Assembly: GCA_030533445.1 (NCBI GenBank)
Contig: JARPUW010000284.1
Location: forward strand, 110,462-174,461
DNA length: 64,000 nt
Reading direction: 5' to 3'
Origin: Cyprinodon diabolis
Taxonomy: Eukaryota > Chordata > Actinopteri > Cyprinodontiformes > Cyprinodontidae
Positions 32,545 to 45,220 of the stretch are shown piece by piece; the first letter of the stretch is position 1; each line of letters starts with the position of its first letter. A program made the translations under genes and the position numbers. The notes under the pieces were generated by a model, which saw only the letters and a program-made list of their open reading frames with translations, made no database searches and was not told where the DNA came from.

Positions 32545-35500
32545 CTGCAGAAGCTAACTGTCAGCTAGCTTCCAGGTGCTTACCCTCCGAACAAACGACT
32601 GCTGAGCAAAAACCGTAAAAGATATCTGAAAAATTCTTTCAGTGAAAGCAACATCTATCCTTTGTCTCAGACTGGGGTAACCTTCATGTCTGTAGGTCTT
32701 TCACAACCCAAAACGAAGCACAAACAAAATGGTTGGCCCACCTGCTCCTCCCTTTGTTTGAACTGCAGGACCTCACTCTCACTCACCTTTTAGCTGCTAA
32801 AGCACCCCTCCGAACAAACGACTGCTGAGTAAAAACCGTAAAAGGTATCTGAAAAATTCTTTTTATCTAAGCGACAGCTATATCTTGTCTTCAATTGGAG
32901 TAACTTTCATGGCTGTAGGTCATCTACAAACTGAATGGGAAGAGAAAGAAAAAGAAAAAACGTTTCATCACACCTAAGCTTCTAATTGAGCTAGCTGCAG
33001 CAGGTCACTCTCACTCAGCTTTCAGGTGCTTAAAATGTCCTCCGAACAAACGACTGCTGAGCAAAAACCGTATGAGTTATTCAAAAAGATTTTTCACCGT
33101 GAGCGTCAGTCATCCTTCGACTCCAACTATGCCAACTTTGGTGTATGTGTGTCATTCAGAAAAATATTTATGACGAGTTTAAAACACATAGTCTGATTCG
33201 TTTTTCTCCCCTCTTCTGCTCCAAAACCAATGAAAAACGGCTCTGATTTTCATCGACTTTAGGTCGGTCTGGAGGGTTTTTAAGGAAAAGTATTAATCCT
33301 ACCGTAATTCCGAAGATATTGTGTGGGTCCAGAGATTTCAGTCTACAAACTGACCAAAAATGGTGACTCTAGCTATAAATATGTGGCCGTGAGGGCGAGT
33401 TTAAAATGTTTTTTTGTGTTTAAAAAACGCCTGCCTCACACTCTAGCTTTTCAGTTGCTCCACTCTAGCAGGCTGGATTTTGCTAAAACTTTGTGGCGCT
33501 TGAGGTCTGATTATACAAAAACCGTAGCAGTTATCAACATACCGTCTTCAGTTTTAAATAGACGAAGGATTTATCTACAAACTGAGCTTCAAACTGTTTT
33601 TCTAGGTGAATGTATGCCGACACAGTGAAGTGCTGTTTCTTATGCTTTTTTTTTCCTCTCCCCATTCATTTCCTATGGGATTTTTTTGCGACGTTTTCGC
33701 TAATAATTCGCAAACCTTCGGACTAATGAGAAAGTTTTATACAAGCACACATCACCCCATTGGTCCCGACGCGTGTGCCAACTTTGGGCCCGATCCGCCA
33801 AACCGTGCGGGACTAGTTACGCGCCGAAGTTTTGGGTATACGGGAGAATTATAATAACTAGAAAATTTCTAAAGAAATTTTGAGGGGGGCCACCTACTGC
33901 CCGTCTGGGGAACCGGGCCAATACGGCCCTGGCAAGTGACGTCGGGGCTCCCCAGACCAACTGCTTACGCCTTTGAGGGCTGCTGAGGGAAGGAAAGAGG
34001 GCAAGTTCATGGGCAAAGAGAGCTGTGTGCCACTTGTGCTGAAATCTGGGAAATAGACGTGCACAGCGTATGATGCACAAGGGTAATATGGGTTGTCCAT
34101 ATTGAAACACAGTGGGTAAAGCCCAGTTGGCGGGCTTCGCCCGCCTGCTAGGAGCCATCTCAGTGAAGAAAAAAATCACCAATGGCGGGCTCTGCCCGCC
34201 TTCTAAGAGCCATTGCAGTGATGAAATCACCAATGGCGGGCTCCGCCCGCCTGCTAAGAGCCATTGCAGTGATGTAATCACCTTTGGCGGGCTCCGCCCG
34301 CCTGTTACCATTGGCGGGCTCCGCCCGCCTTCTAAGAGCCATTGCAGTGATGAAATCACCAATGGCAATGAGCAATATGCCAGAATGTATGAGTGTGTAT
34401 AAGGAAGAGGCTTTTATTCTGTAGAGTCCTTGTAGTCTTATTTTGAAAGTCTATCATGAATGTGCATCAAAAGATGGGTCACGCCCAGCAGTGATATAGA
34501 ATCCATTTCCAAATGTTAAATCACTGGTTTTCCATGTTATTAGGTGAATAGTTGCTGTATTACAGAGTAAATGGGAGACTTTTATTGTGAAATTTGCTCT
34601 GGGGTGTGTTTTGAAAAGGTCACTAGAGTCTAATAAAAACAACCTGGAAGAGTTTGGGTCATAATGTTGAGCCATTTGCATCAATTAATGCATTAGTATA
34701 ATCTAGAGGCTTTTATTTTGTAGGGTCGCTGGAGTCTTATTTTGAAAGTCCAACAGAGTTGTGTTTATGGAAAATGTTCAGACCCGTCAATGATAGTTGA
34801 TTACTTTCCAATTGTTAAATCACTCTTTTTCCATGTTATTAGGGCAGTAGATGAAGCGGAAATGGGAGGCTTTTATTTTGAAATTTGCTATAGGGTGTGT
34901 TTTAAACAGTCTCCTAGAGTCTATTCTCTAAAACGGGGTTGAGTTTGGGTCATAATGTTGAGCCATATAGGGCAATAAATATATGTAAAAAATATAGAGG
35001 CTTTTATTTTGTAGGGTCCCTGGAGTCTTATTTTGAAAGTCTATCAGTGCTGAGTGGCAAGGGAAGTGTCATGGACAGCAGTCATATAGTATCCATTTCC
35101 CAATGTTAAATCAGTCCTTTCACCCTCCATTAGATTAATATGTGCTGTTTAAAACAGCAGAGGTAAAATCTGTTTGAAGCTTGGTAACCTTGACAACGCT
35201 TAACGAGCCTCTCACTGACACAGACAACAGCTGCACTCACTATTGGTTTCTTCTTCCCAGGCTTTTTTGTATGGGAAGAACGGCACCGAACAAACGACTA
35301 CTGATCAAAAACCGTATGAGTTATTCAAAAAACATTTTCACCATGAGCATCAGCAATCCTTCGACTCCAACTATACCAACTTTGGTGTATGTGTGTCATT
35401 CAGAAAAATATTTATGACGAGTTGAAAACACATAGTCTGATTCGTTTCTCTCCCATCTTCAGCTCAAAAAGAATAGAGAAAGGCTGAAACTCTCATCGAC

Positions 35501-35648
35501 TTTAGGTTGGTCTGGAGGGTTTTTAAGGAAAAGTATTAATCCTACCGTAATTCTGAAGACATTGTGTGAATCCAGAGGTTTCAGTCTACAAACTGACCAA
35601 AAATGGTGACTGTAGCTCCAAATATGTGGCCGTGAGGGCGAGAATAAG
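32480..35648. repeat. Macrosatellite unit 11 (3169 bp)
   Basis: Same length as units 10, 15 and 17. No 66-bp module, five GC hairpins. Near neighbour of unit 10 in its 5' half (shared CACTCTCACTCAGC), which fits simple neighbour duplication. Confidence 0.95.
34129..34366. repeat. GC-hairpin array, unit 11 (5 hairpins)
   Basis: Standard 238-bp array. Confidence 0.93.
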
Positions 35649-38600
35649 ATGTTTGATCTGAAAAAAATGGCCGCCTCACACTAAGATTTCAGCAGCTGCA
35701 CTCTAGCAGGCTGCTGCAGAAGCTAACTGTCAGCTAGCTTCCAGGTGCTTACCCTCCGAACAAACGACTGCTGAGCAAAAACCGTAAAAGATATCTGAAA
35801 AATTCTTTCAGTGAAAGCAACATCTATCCTTTGTCTCAGACTGGGGTAACCTTCATGTCTGTAGGTCTTTCACAACCCAAAACGAAGCACAAACAAAATG
35901 GTTGGCCCACCTGCTCCTCCCTTTCTTTTAACTGCAGGACCTCACTCTCACTCACCTTTTAGCTGCTAAAGCACCCCTCCGAACAAACGACTGCTGAGTA
36001 AAAACCGTAAAAGGTATCTGAAAAATTCTTTTTATCTAAGCGACAGCTATATCTTGTCTTCGATTGGAGTAACTTTCATGGCTGTAGGTCATCTACAAAC
36101 TGAATGGGAAGAGAAAGAAAAAGAAAAAACGTTTCATCACACCTAAGCTTCTAATTGAGCTAGCTGCAGCAGGTCACTGTCACTCAGCTTTCAGGTGCTT
36201 AAAATGTCCTCCGAACAAACGACTGCTGAGCAAAAACCGTATGAGTTATTCAAAAAAATTTTTCACCGTGAGCGTCAGTCATCCTTCGACTCCAACTATG
36301 CCAACTTTGGTGTATGTGTGTCATTCAGAAAAATATTTATGACGAGTTTAAAACACATAGTCTGATTCGTTTTTCTCCCCTCTTCTGCTCCAAAACCAAT
36401 GAAAAACGGCTCTGATTTTCATCGACTTTAGGTCGGTCTGGAGGGTTTTTAAGGAAAAGTATTAATCCTACCGTAATTCCGAAGATATTGTGTGGGTCCA
36501 GAGATTTCAGTCTACAAACTGACCAAAAATGGTGACTCTAGCTATAAATATGTGGCCGTGAGGGCGAGTTTAAAATGTTTTTTTGTGTTTAAAAAACGCC
36601 TGCCTCACACTCTAGCTTTTCAGTTGCTCCACTCTAGCAGGCTGGATTTTGCTAAAACTTTGTGGTGCTTGAGGTCTGATTATACAAAAACCGTAGCAGT
36701 TATCAACATACCGTCTTCAGTTTTAAATAGACGAAGGATTTATCTACAAACTGAGCTTCAAACTGTTTTTCTAGGTGAATGTATGCCGACACAGTGAAGT
36801 GCTGTTTTTTATGCTTTTTTTTTCCTCTCCCCATTCATTTCCTATGGGATTTTTTTGCGACGTTTTCACTAATAATTCGCAAACCTTCGGACTAATGAGA
36901 AAGTTTTATACAAGCACACATCACCCCATTGGTCCCGACGCGTGTGCCAACTTTGGGCCCGATCCGCCAAACCGTGCGGGACTAGTTACGCGCCGAAGTT
37001 TTGGGTATACGGGAGAATTATAATAACTAGAAAATTTCTAAAGAAATTTTGAGGGGGGCCACCTACTGCCCGTCTGGGGAACCGGGCCAATACGGCCCTG
37101 GCAAGTGACGTCGGGGCTCCCCAGACCAACTGCTTACGCCTTTGAGGGCTGCTGAGGGAAGGAAAGAGGGCAAGTTCATGGGCAAAGAGAGCTGTGTGCC
37201 ACTTGTGCTGAAATCTGGGAAATAGACGTGCACAGCGTATGATGCACAAGGGTAATATGGGTTGTCCATATTGAAACACAGTGGGTAAAGCCCAGTTGGC
37301 GGGCTTCGCCCGCCTGCTAGGAGCCTTCTCAGTGAAGAAAAAAATCACCAATGGCGGGCTCTGCCCGCCTTCTAAGAGCCATTGCAGTGATGAAATCACC
37401 AATGGCGGGCTCCGCCCGCCTGCTAAGAGCCATTGCAGTGATGTAATCACCTTTGGCGGGCTCCGCCCGCCTGTTACCATTGGCGGGCTCCGCCCGCCTT
37501 CTAAGAGCCATTGCAGTGATGAAATCACCAATGGCAATGAGCAATATGCCAGAATGTATGAGTGTGTATAAGGAAGAGGCTTTTATTCTGTAGAGTCCTT
37601 GTAGTCTTATTTTGAAAGTCTATCATGAATGTGCATCAAAAGATGGGTCACGCCCAGCAGTGATATAGAATCCATTTCCAAATGTTAAATCACTGGTTTT
37701 CCATGTTATTAGGTGAATAGTTGCTGTATTACAGAGTAAATGGGAGACTTTTATTGTGAAATTTGCTCTGGGGTGTGTTTTGAAAAGGTCACTAGAGTCT
37801 AATAAAAACAACCTGGAAGAGTTTGGGTCATAATGTTGAGCCATTTGCATCAATTAATGCATTACTATAATCTAGAGGCTTTTATTTTGTAGGGTCCCTG
37901 GAGTCTTATTTTGAAAGTCCAACAGAGTTGTGTTTATAGAAAATGTTCAGACCCGTCAATGATAGTTGATTACTTTCCAATCGTTAAATCACTCTTTTTC
38001 CATGTTATTAGGGCAGTAGATGAAGCGGAAATGGGAGGCTTTTATTTTGAAATTTGCTATAGGGTGTGTTTTAAACAGTCTCCTAGAGTCTATTCTCTAA
38101 AACGGGGTTGAGTTTGGGTCATAATGTTGAGCCATATAGGGCAATAAATATATGTAAAAAATATAGAGGCTTTTATTTTGTAGGGTCCCTGGAGTCTTAT
38201 TTTGAAAGTCTATCAGTGCTGAGTGGCAAGGGAAGTGTCATGGACAGCAGTCATATAGTATCCATTTCCCAATGTTAAATCAGTCCTTTCACCCTCCATT
38301 AGATTAATATGTGCTGTTTAAAACAGCAGAGGTAAAATCTGTTTGAAGCTTGGTAACCTTGACAACGCTTAACGAGCCTCTCACTGACACAGACAACAGC
38401 TGCACTCACTATTGGTTTCTTCTTCCCAGGCTTTTTTGTATGGGAAGAACGGCACCGAACAAACGACTACTGATCAAAAACCATATGAGTTATTCAAAAA
38501 ACATTTTCACCATGAGCATCAGCAATCCTTCGACTCCAACTATACCAACTTTGGTGTATGTGTGTCATTCAGAAAAATATTTATGACGACTTGAAAACAC

Positions 38601-38815
38601 ATAGTCTGATTCGTTTCTCTCCCATCTTCAGCTCAAAAAGAATGGAGAAAGGCTGAAACTCATCGACTTTAGGTTGGTCTGGAGGGTTTTTAAGGAAAAG
38701 TATTAATCCTACCGTAATTCCGAAGACATTGTGTGAGTCCAGAGGTTTCAGTCTACAAACTGACCAAAAATGGTGACTGTAGCTCCAAATATGTGGCCGT
38801 GAGGGCGAGAATAAG
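35649..38815. repeat. Macrosatellite unit 12 (3167 bp)
   Basis: The GATCTGAAAAAAATGG type. No 66-bp module, five GC hairpins. Its T1 has GCATTACTAT, otherwise seen in units 3 and 17-20. The tail switches to the form that precedes the units with AAAAGGTGTCTG. Confidence 0.95.
37298..37535. repeat. GC-hairpin array, unit 12 (5 hairpins)
   Basis: Standard 238-bp array; the spacer after the first hairpin reads GAGCCTTCTC instead of GAGCCATCTC. Confidence 0.93.
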
Positions 38816-40196
38816 ATGTTTGATCTTAAAAAAATGGCCGCCTCACACTAAGATTTCAGCAGCTGCACTCTAGCAGGCTGCTGCAGAAGCTAACTGTCAG
38901 CTAGCTTCCAGGTGCTTACCCTCCGAACAAACGACTGCTGAGCAAAAACCGTAAAAGATATCTGAAAAATTCTTTCAGTGAAAGCAACATCTATCCTTTG
39001 TCTCAGACTGGGGTAACCTTCATGTCTGTAGGTCTTTCACAACCCAAAACGAAGCACAAACAAAATGGTTGGCCCACCTGCTCCTCCCTTTGTTTGAACT
39101 GCAGGACCTCACTCTCACTCACCTTTTAGCTGCTAAAGCACCCCTCCGAACAAACGACTGCTGAGTAAAAACCGTAAAAGGTGTCTGAAAAATTCTTTTT
39201 ATCTAAGCGACAGCTATATCTTGTCTTCAATTGGAGTAACTTTCATGGCTGTAGGTCATCTACAAACTGAATGGGAAGAGAAAGAAAAAGAAAAAACGTT
39301 TCATCACACCTAAGCTTCTAATTGAGCTAGCTGCAGCAGGTCACTGTCACTCAGCTTTCAGGTGCTTAAAATGTCCTCCGAACAAACGACTGCTGAGCAA
39401 AAACCGTATGAGTTATTCAAAAAATTTTTTCACCGTGAGCGTCAGACATCCTTCGACTCCAACTATGCCAACTTTGGTGTATGTGTGTCATTCAGAAAAA
39501 TATTTATGACGAGTTTAAAACACATAGTCGGATTCGTTTTTCTCCCCTCTTCTGCTCCAAAACCAATGAAAAACGGCTCTGATTTTCATCGACTTTAGGT
39601 CGGTCTGGAGGGTTTTTAAGGAAAAGTATTAATCCTACCGTAATTCCGAAGATATTGTGTGGGTCCAGAGATTTCAGTCTACAAACTGACCAAAAATGGT
39701 GACTCTAGCTATAAATATGTGGCCGTGAGGGCGAGTTTAAAATGTTTTTTTGTGTTTAAAAAACGCCTGCCTCACACTCTAGCTTTTCAGTTGCTCCACT
39801 CTAGCAGGCTGGATTTTGCTAAAACTTTGTGGCGCTTGAGGTCTGATTATACAAAAACCGTAGCAGTTATCAACATACCGTCTTCAGTTTTAAATAGACG
39901 AAGGATTTATCTACAAACTGAGCTTCAAACTGTTTTTCTAGGTGAATGTATGCCGACACAGTGAAGTGCTGTTTTTTATGCTTTTTTTTTCCTCTCCCCA
40001 TTCATTTCCTATGGGATTTTTTTGCGACGTTTTCGCTAATAATTCGCAAACCTTCGGACTAATGAGAAAGTTTTATACAAGCACACATCACCCCATTGGT
40101 CCCGACGCGTGTGCCAACTTTGGGCCCGATCCGCCAAACCGTGCGGGACTAGTTACGCGCCGAAGTTTTGGGTATACGGGAGAATTATAATAATAA

Positions 40197-40391
40197 TACG
40201 CGGAATAAATATGTGCAATAGTAGTAGGTGGGCCATGCCTTCGGCATGTGGCCCCCCAATAATACGCGGAATAAATATGTGCAATAGTAGTAGGTGGGCC
40301 ATGCCTTCGGCATGTGGCCCCCCAATAATACGCGGAATAAATATGTGCAATAGTAGTAGGTGGGCCATGCCTTCGGCATGTGGCCCCCCAA
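40197..40391 (+). repeat. Three 66-bp hairpin modules in unit 13
   Basis: Three copies. Unit 6, otherwise matching for kilobases downstream, has none. Confidence 0.95.
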
Positions 40392-40662
40392 CTAGAAAAT
40401 TTCTAAAGAAATTTTGAGGGGGGGCACCTACTGCCCGTCTGGGGAACCGGGCCAATACGGCCCTGGCAAGTGACGTCTGGGCTCCCCAGACCAACTGCTT
40501 ACGCCTTTGAGGGCTGCTGAGGGAAGGAAAGAGGGCAAGTTCATGGGCAAAGAGAGCTGTGTGCCACTTGTGCTGAAATCTGGGAAATAGACGTGCACAG
40601 CGTATGATGCACAAGGGTAATATGGGTTGTCCATATTGAAACACAGTGGGTAAAGCCCAGTT

Positions 40663-40822
40663 GGCGGGCTTCGCCCGCCTGCTAGGAGCCATCTCAGTGA
40701 AGAAACAAATCACCAATGGCGGGCTCTGCCCGCCTTCTAAGAGCCATTGCAGTGATGAAATCACCAATGGCGGGCTCCGCCCGCCTGCTAAGAGCCATTG
40801 CAGTGATGTAATCACCAATGGC
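40663..40822. repeat. GC-hairpin array, unit 13 (3 hairpins)
   Basis: 160-bp array with the same layout as unit 6, at a constant offset of 22,542 bp. Confidence 0.93.
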
Positions 40823-42102
40823 AATGAGCAATATGCCAGAATGTATGAGTGTGTATAAGGAAGAGGCTTTTATTCTGTAGAGTCCTTGTAGTCTTATTTT
40901 GAAAGTCTATCATGAATGTGCATCAAAAGATGGGTCACGCCCAGCAGTGATATAGAATCCATTTCCAAATGTTAAATCACTGGTTTTCCATGTTATTAGG
41001 TGAATAGTTGATGTATTACAGAGTAAATGGGAGACTTTTATTGTGAAATTTGCTCTGGGGTGTGTCTTGAAAAGGTCACTAGAGTCTAATAAAAACAACC
41101 TGGAAGAGTTTGGGTCATAATGTTGAGCCATTTGCATCAATTAATGCATTAGTATAATCTAGAGGCTTTTATTTTGTAGGGTCCCTGGAGTCTTATTTTG
41201 AAAGTCCAACAGAGTTGTGTTTATAGAAAATGTTCAGACCCGTCAATGATAGTTGATTACTTTCCAATCGTTAAATCACTCTTTTTCCATGTTATTAGGG
41301 CAGTAGATGAAGCGGAAATGGGAGGCTTTTATTTTGAAATTTGCTATAGGGTGTGTTTTAAACAGTCTCCTAGAGTCTATTCTCTAAAACGGGGTTGAGT
41401 TTGGGTCATAATGTTGAGCCATATAGGGCAATAAATATATGTAAAAAATATAGAGGCTTTTATTTTGTAGGGTCCCTGGAGTCTTATTTTGAAAGTCTAT
41501 CAGTGATGAGTGGCAAGGGAAGTGTCATGGACAGCAGTCATATAGTATCCATTTCCCAATGTTAAATCAGTGCTTTCACCCTCCATTAGATTAATATGTG
41601 CTGTTTAAAACAGCAGAGATAAAATCTGTTTGAAGCTTGGTAACCTTGACAACGCTTAAGGAGCCTCTCACTGACACAGACAACAGCTGCACTCACTATT
41701 GGTTTCTTCTTCCCAGGCTTTTTTGTATGGGAAGAACGGCACCGAACAAACGACTGCTGAGCAAAAACCGTATGAGTTATTAAAAAAAAAAATTCACCAT
41801 GAGCATCAGCAATCCTTCGACTCCAACTATACCAACTTTGGTGTATGTGTGTCATTCAGAACAATATTTATGACGACTTGAAAACACATAGTCTGATTCG
41901 TTTCTCTCCCATCTTCAGCTCAAAAAGAATGGAGAAAGGCTGAAACTCATCGACTTTAGGTTGGTCTGGAGGGTTTTTAAGGAAAAGTATTAATCCTACC
42001 GTGATTCCGAAGACATTGCGTGAGTCCAGAGGTTTCAGTCTACAAACTGACCAAAAATGGTGACTGTAGCTCCAAATATGTGGCCGTGAGGGCGAGAATA
42101 AG

Positions 42103-45100
42103 ATGTTTGATCTTAAAAAAATGGCCGCCTCACACTAAGATTTCAGCAGCTGCACTCTAGCAGGCTGCTGCAGAAGCTAACTGTCAGCTAGCTTCCAGGT
42201 GCTTACCCTCCGAACAAACGACTGCTGAGCAAAAACCGTAAAAGATATCTGAAAAATTCTTTCAGTGAAAGCAACATCTATCCTTTGTCTCAGACTGGGG
42301 TAACCTTCATGTCTGTAGGTCTTTCACAACCCAAAACGAAGCACAAACAAAATGGTTGGCCCACCTGCTCCTCCCTTTGTTTGAACTGCAGGACATCACT
42401 CTCACTCACCTTTTAGCTGCTAAAGCACCCCTCCGAACAAACGACTGCTGAGTAAAAACCGTAAAAGGTATCTGAAAAATTCTTTTTATCTAAGCTACAG
42501 CTATATCTTGTCTTCAATTGGAGTAACTTTCATGGCTGTAGGTCATCTACAAACTGAATGGGAAGAGAAAGAAAAAGAAAAAACGTTTCATCACACCTAA
42601 GCTTCTAATTGAGCTAGCTGCAGCAGGTCACTGTCACTCAGCTTTCAGGTGCTTAAAATGTCCTCCGAACAAACGACTGCTGAGCAAAAACCGTATGAGT
42701 TATTCAAAAAATTTTTTCACCGTGAGCGTCAGTCATCCTTCGACTCCAACTATGCCAACTTTGGTGTATGTGTGTCATTCAGAAAAATATTTATGACGAG
42801 TTTAAAACACATAGTCTGATTCGTTTTTCTCCCCTCTTCTGCTCCAAAACCAATGAAAAACGGCTCTGATTTTCATCGACTTTAGGTCGGTCTGGAGGGT
42901 TTTTAAGGAAAAGTATTAATCCTACCGTAATTCCGAAGATATTGTGTGGGTCCAGAGATTTCAGTCTACAAACTGACCAAAAATGGTGACTCTAGCTATA
43001 AATATGTGGCCGTGAGGGCGAGTTTAAAATGTTTTTTTGTGTTTAAAAAACGCCTGCCTCACACTCTAGCTTTTCAGTTGCTCCACTCTAGCAGGCTGGA
43101 TTTTGCTAAAACTTTGTGGCGCTTGAGGTCTGATTATACAAAAACCGTAGCAGTTATCAACATACCGTCTTCAGTTTTAAATAGACGAAGGATTTATCTA
43201 CAAACTGAGCTTCAAACTGTTTTTCTAGGTGAATGTATGCCGACACAGTGAAGTGCTGTTTTTTATGCTTTTTTTTACCTCTTCCCATTCATTTCCTATG
43301 GGATTTTTTTGCGACGTTTTCGCTAATAATTCGCAAACCTTCGGACTAATGAGAAAGTTTTATACAAGCACACATCACCCCATTGGTCCCGACGCGTGTG
43401 CCAACTTTGGGCCCGATCCGCCAAACCGTGCGGGACTAGTTACGTGCCGAAGTTTTGGGTATACGGGAGAATTATAATAACTAGAAAATTTCTAAAGAAA
43501 TTTTGAGGGGGGCCACCTACTGCCCGTCTGGGGAACCGGGCCAATACGGCCCTGGCAAGTGACGTCGGGGCTCCCCAGACCAACTGCTTACGCCTTTGAG
43601 GGCTGCTGAGGGAAGGAAAGCGGGCAAGTTAATGGGCAAAGAGAGCTGTGTGCCACTTGTGCTGAAATCTGGGAAATAGACGTGCACAGCGTATGATGCA
43701 CAAGGGTAATATGGGTTGTCCATATTGAAACACAGTGGGTAAAGCCCAGTTGGCGGGCTCCGCCCGCCTGCTAGGAGCCATCTCAGTGAAGAAAAAAATC
43801 ACCAATGGCGGGCTCTGCCCGCCTGCTAAGAGCCATTGCAGTGATGTAATCACCTTTGGCGGGCTCCGCCCGCCTATTACCATTGGCGGGCTCCGCCCGC
43901 CTTCTAAGAGCCATTGCAGTGATGAAATCACCAATGGCAATGAGCAATATGCCAGAATGTATGAGTGTGTATAAGGAAGAGGCTTTTATTCTGTAGAGTC
44001 CTTGTAGTCTTATTTTGAAAGTCTATCATGAATGTGCATCAAAAGATGGGTCACGCCCAGCAGTGATATAGAATCCATTTCCAAATGTTAAATCACTGGT
44101 TTTCCATGTTATTAGGTGAATAGTTGCTGTATTACAGAGTAAATGGGAGACTTTTATTGTGAAATTTGCTCTGGGGTGTGTTTTGAAAAGGTCACTAGAG
44201 TCTAATAAAAACAACCTGGAAGAGTTTGAGTCATAATGTTGAGCCATTTGCATCAATGAATGCATTAGTATAATCTAGAGGCTTTTATTTTGTAGGGTCC
44301 CTGGAGTCTTATTTTGAAAGTCCAACAGAGTTGTGTTTATAGAAAATGTTCAGACCCGTCAATGATAGTTGATTACTTTCCAATCGTTAAATCACTCTTT
44401 TTCCATGTTATTAGGGCAGTAGATGAAGCGGAAATGGGAGGCTTTTATTTTGAAATTTGCTATAGGGTGTGTTTTAAACAGTCTCCTAGAGTCTATTCTC
44501 TAAAACGGGGTTGAGTTTGGGTCATAATGTTGAGCCATATAGGGCAATAAATATATGTAAAAAATATAGAGGCTTTTATTTTGTAGGGTCCCTGGAGTCT
44601 TATTTTGAAAGTCTATCAGTGCTGAGTGGCAAGGGAAGTGTCATGGACAGCAGTCATATAGTATCCATTTCCCAATGTTAAATCAGTCCTTTCACCCTCC
44701 ATTAGATTAATATGTGCTGTTTAAAACAGCAGAGGTAAAATCTGTTTGAAGCTTGGTAACCTTGACAACGCTTAACGAGCCTCTCACTGACACAGACAAC
44801 AGCTGCACTCACTATTGGTTTCTTCTTCCCAGGCTTTTTTGTATGGGAAGAACGGCACCGAACAAACGACTACTGATCAAAAACCGTATGAGTTATTCAA
44901 AAAACATTTTCACCATGAGCATCAGCAATCCTTCGACTCCAACTATACCAACTTTGGTGTATGTGTGTCATTCAGAAAAATATTTATGACGAGTTGAAAA
45001 CACATAGTCTGATTCGTTTCTCTCCCATCTTCAGCTCAAAAAGAATAGAGAAAGGCTGAAACTCTCATCGACTTTAGGTTGGTCTGGAGGGTTTTTAAGG

Positions 45101-45220
45101 AAAAGTATTAATCCTACCGTAATTCCGAAGACATTGTGTGAGTCCAGAGGTTTCAGTCTACAAACTGACCAAAAATGGTGACTGTAGCTCCAAATATGTG
45201 GCCGTGAGGGCGAGAATAAG
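42103..45220. repeat. Macrosatellite unit 14 (3118 bp)
   Basis: The 5' half is a copy of unit 7's. No 66-bp module and four GC hairpins, one 51-bp module fewer than usual. In T1 the octamer is kept, but the following CAATTAATG reads CAATGAATG near 44,253. Confidence 0.95.
43752..43938. repeat. GC-hairpin array, unit 14 (4 hairpins)
   Basis: 187 bp, exactly one 51-bp module shorter than standard. Confidence 0.93.

Larger units (their letters stand above)
38816..42102. repeat. Macrosatellite unit 13 (3287 bp)
   Basis: The AAAAGGTGTCTG/GTCGGA type with three 66-bp modules and three GC hairpins. After the modules it matches unit 6 with no length change for at least 2.8 kb, although unit 6 has no module. 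The base run after the palindrome reads GGGGGGGCACC instead of GGGGGGCCACC. Confidence 0.95.
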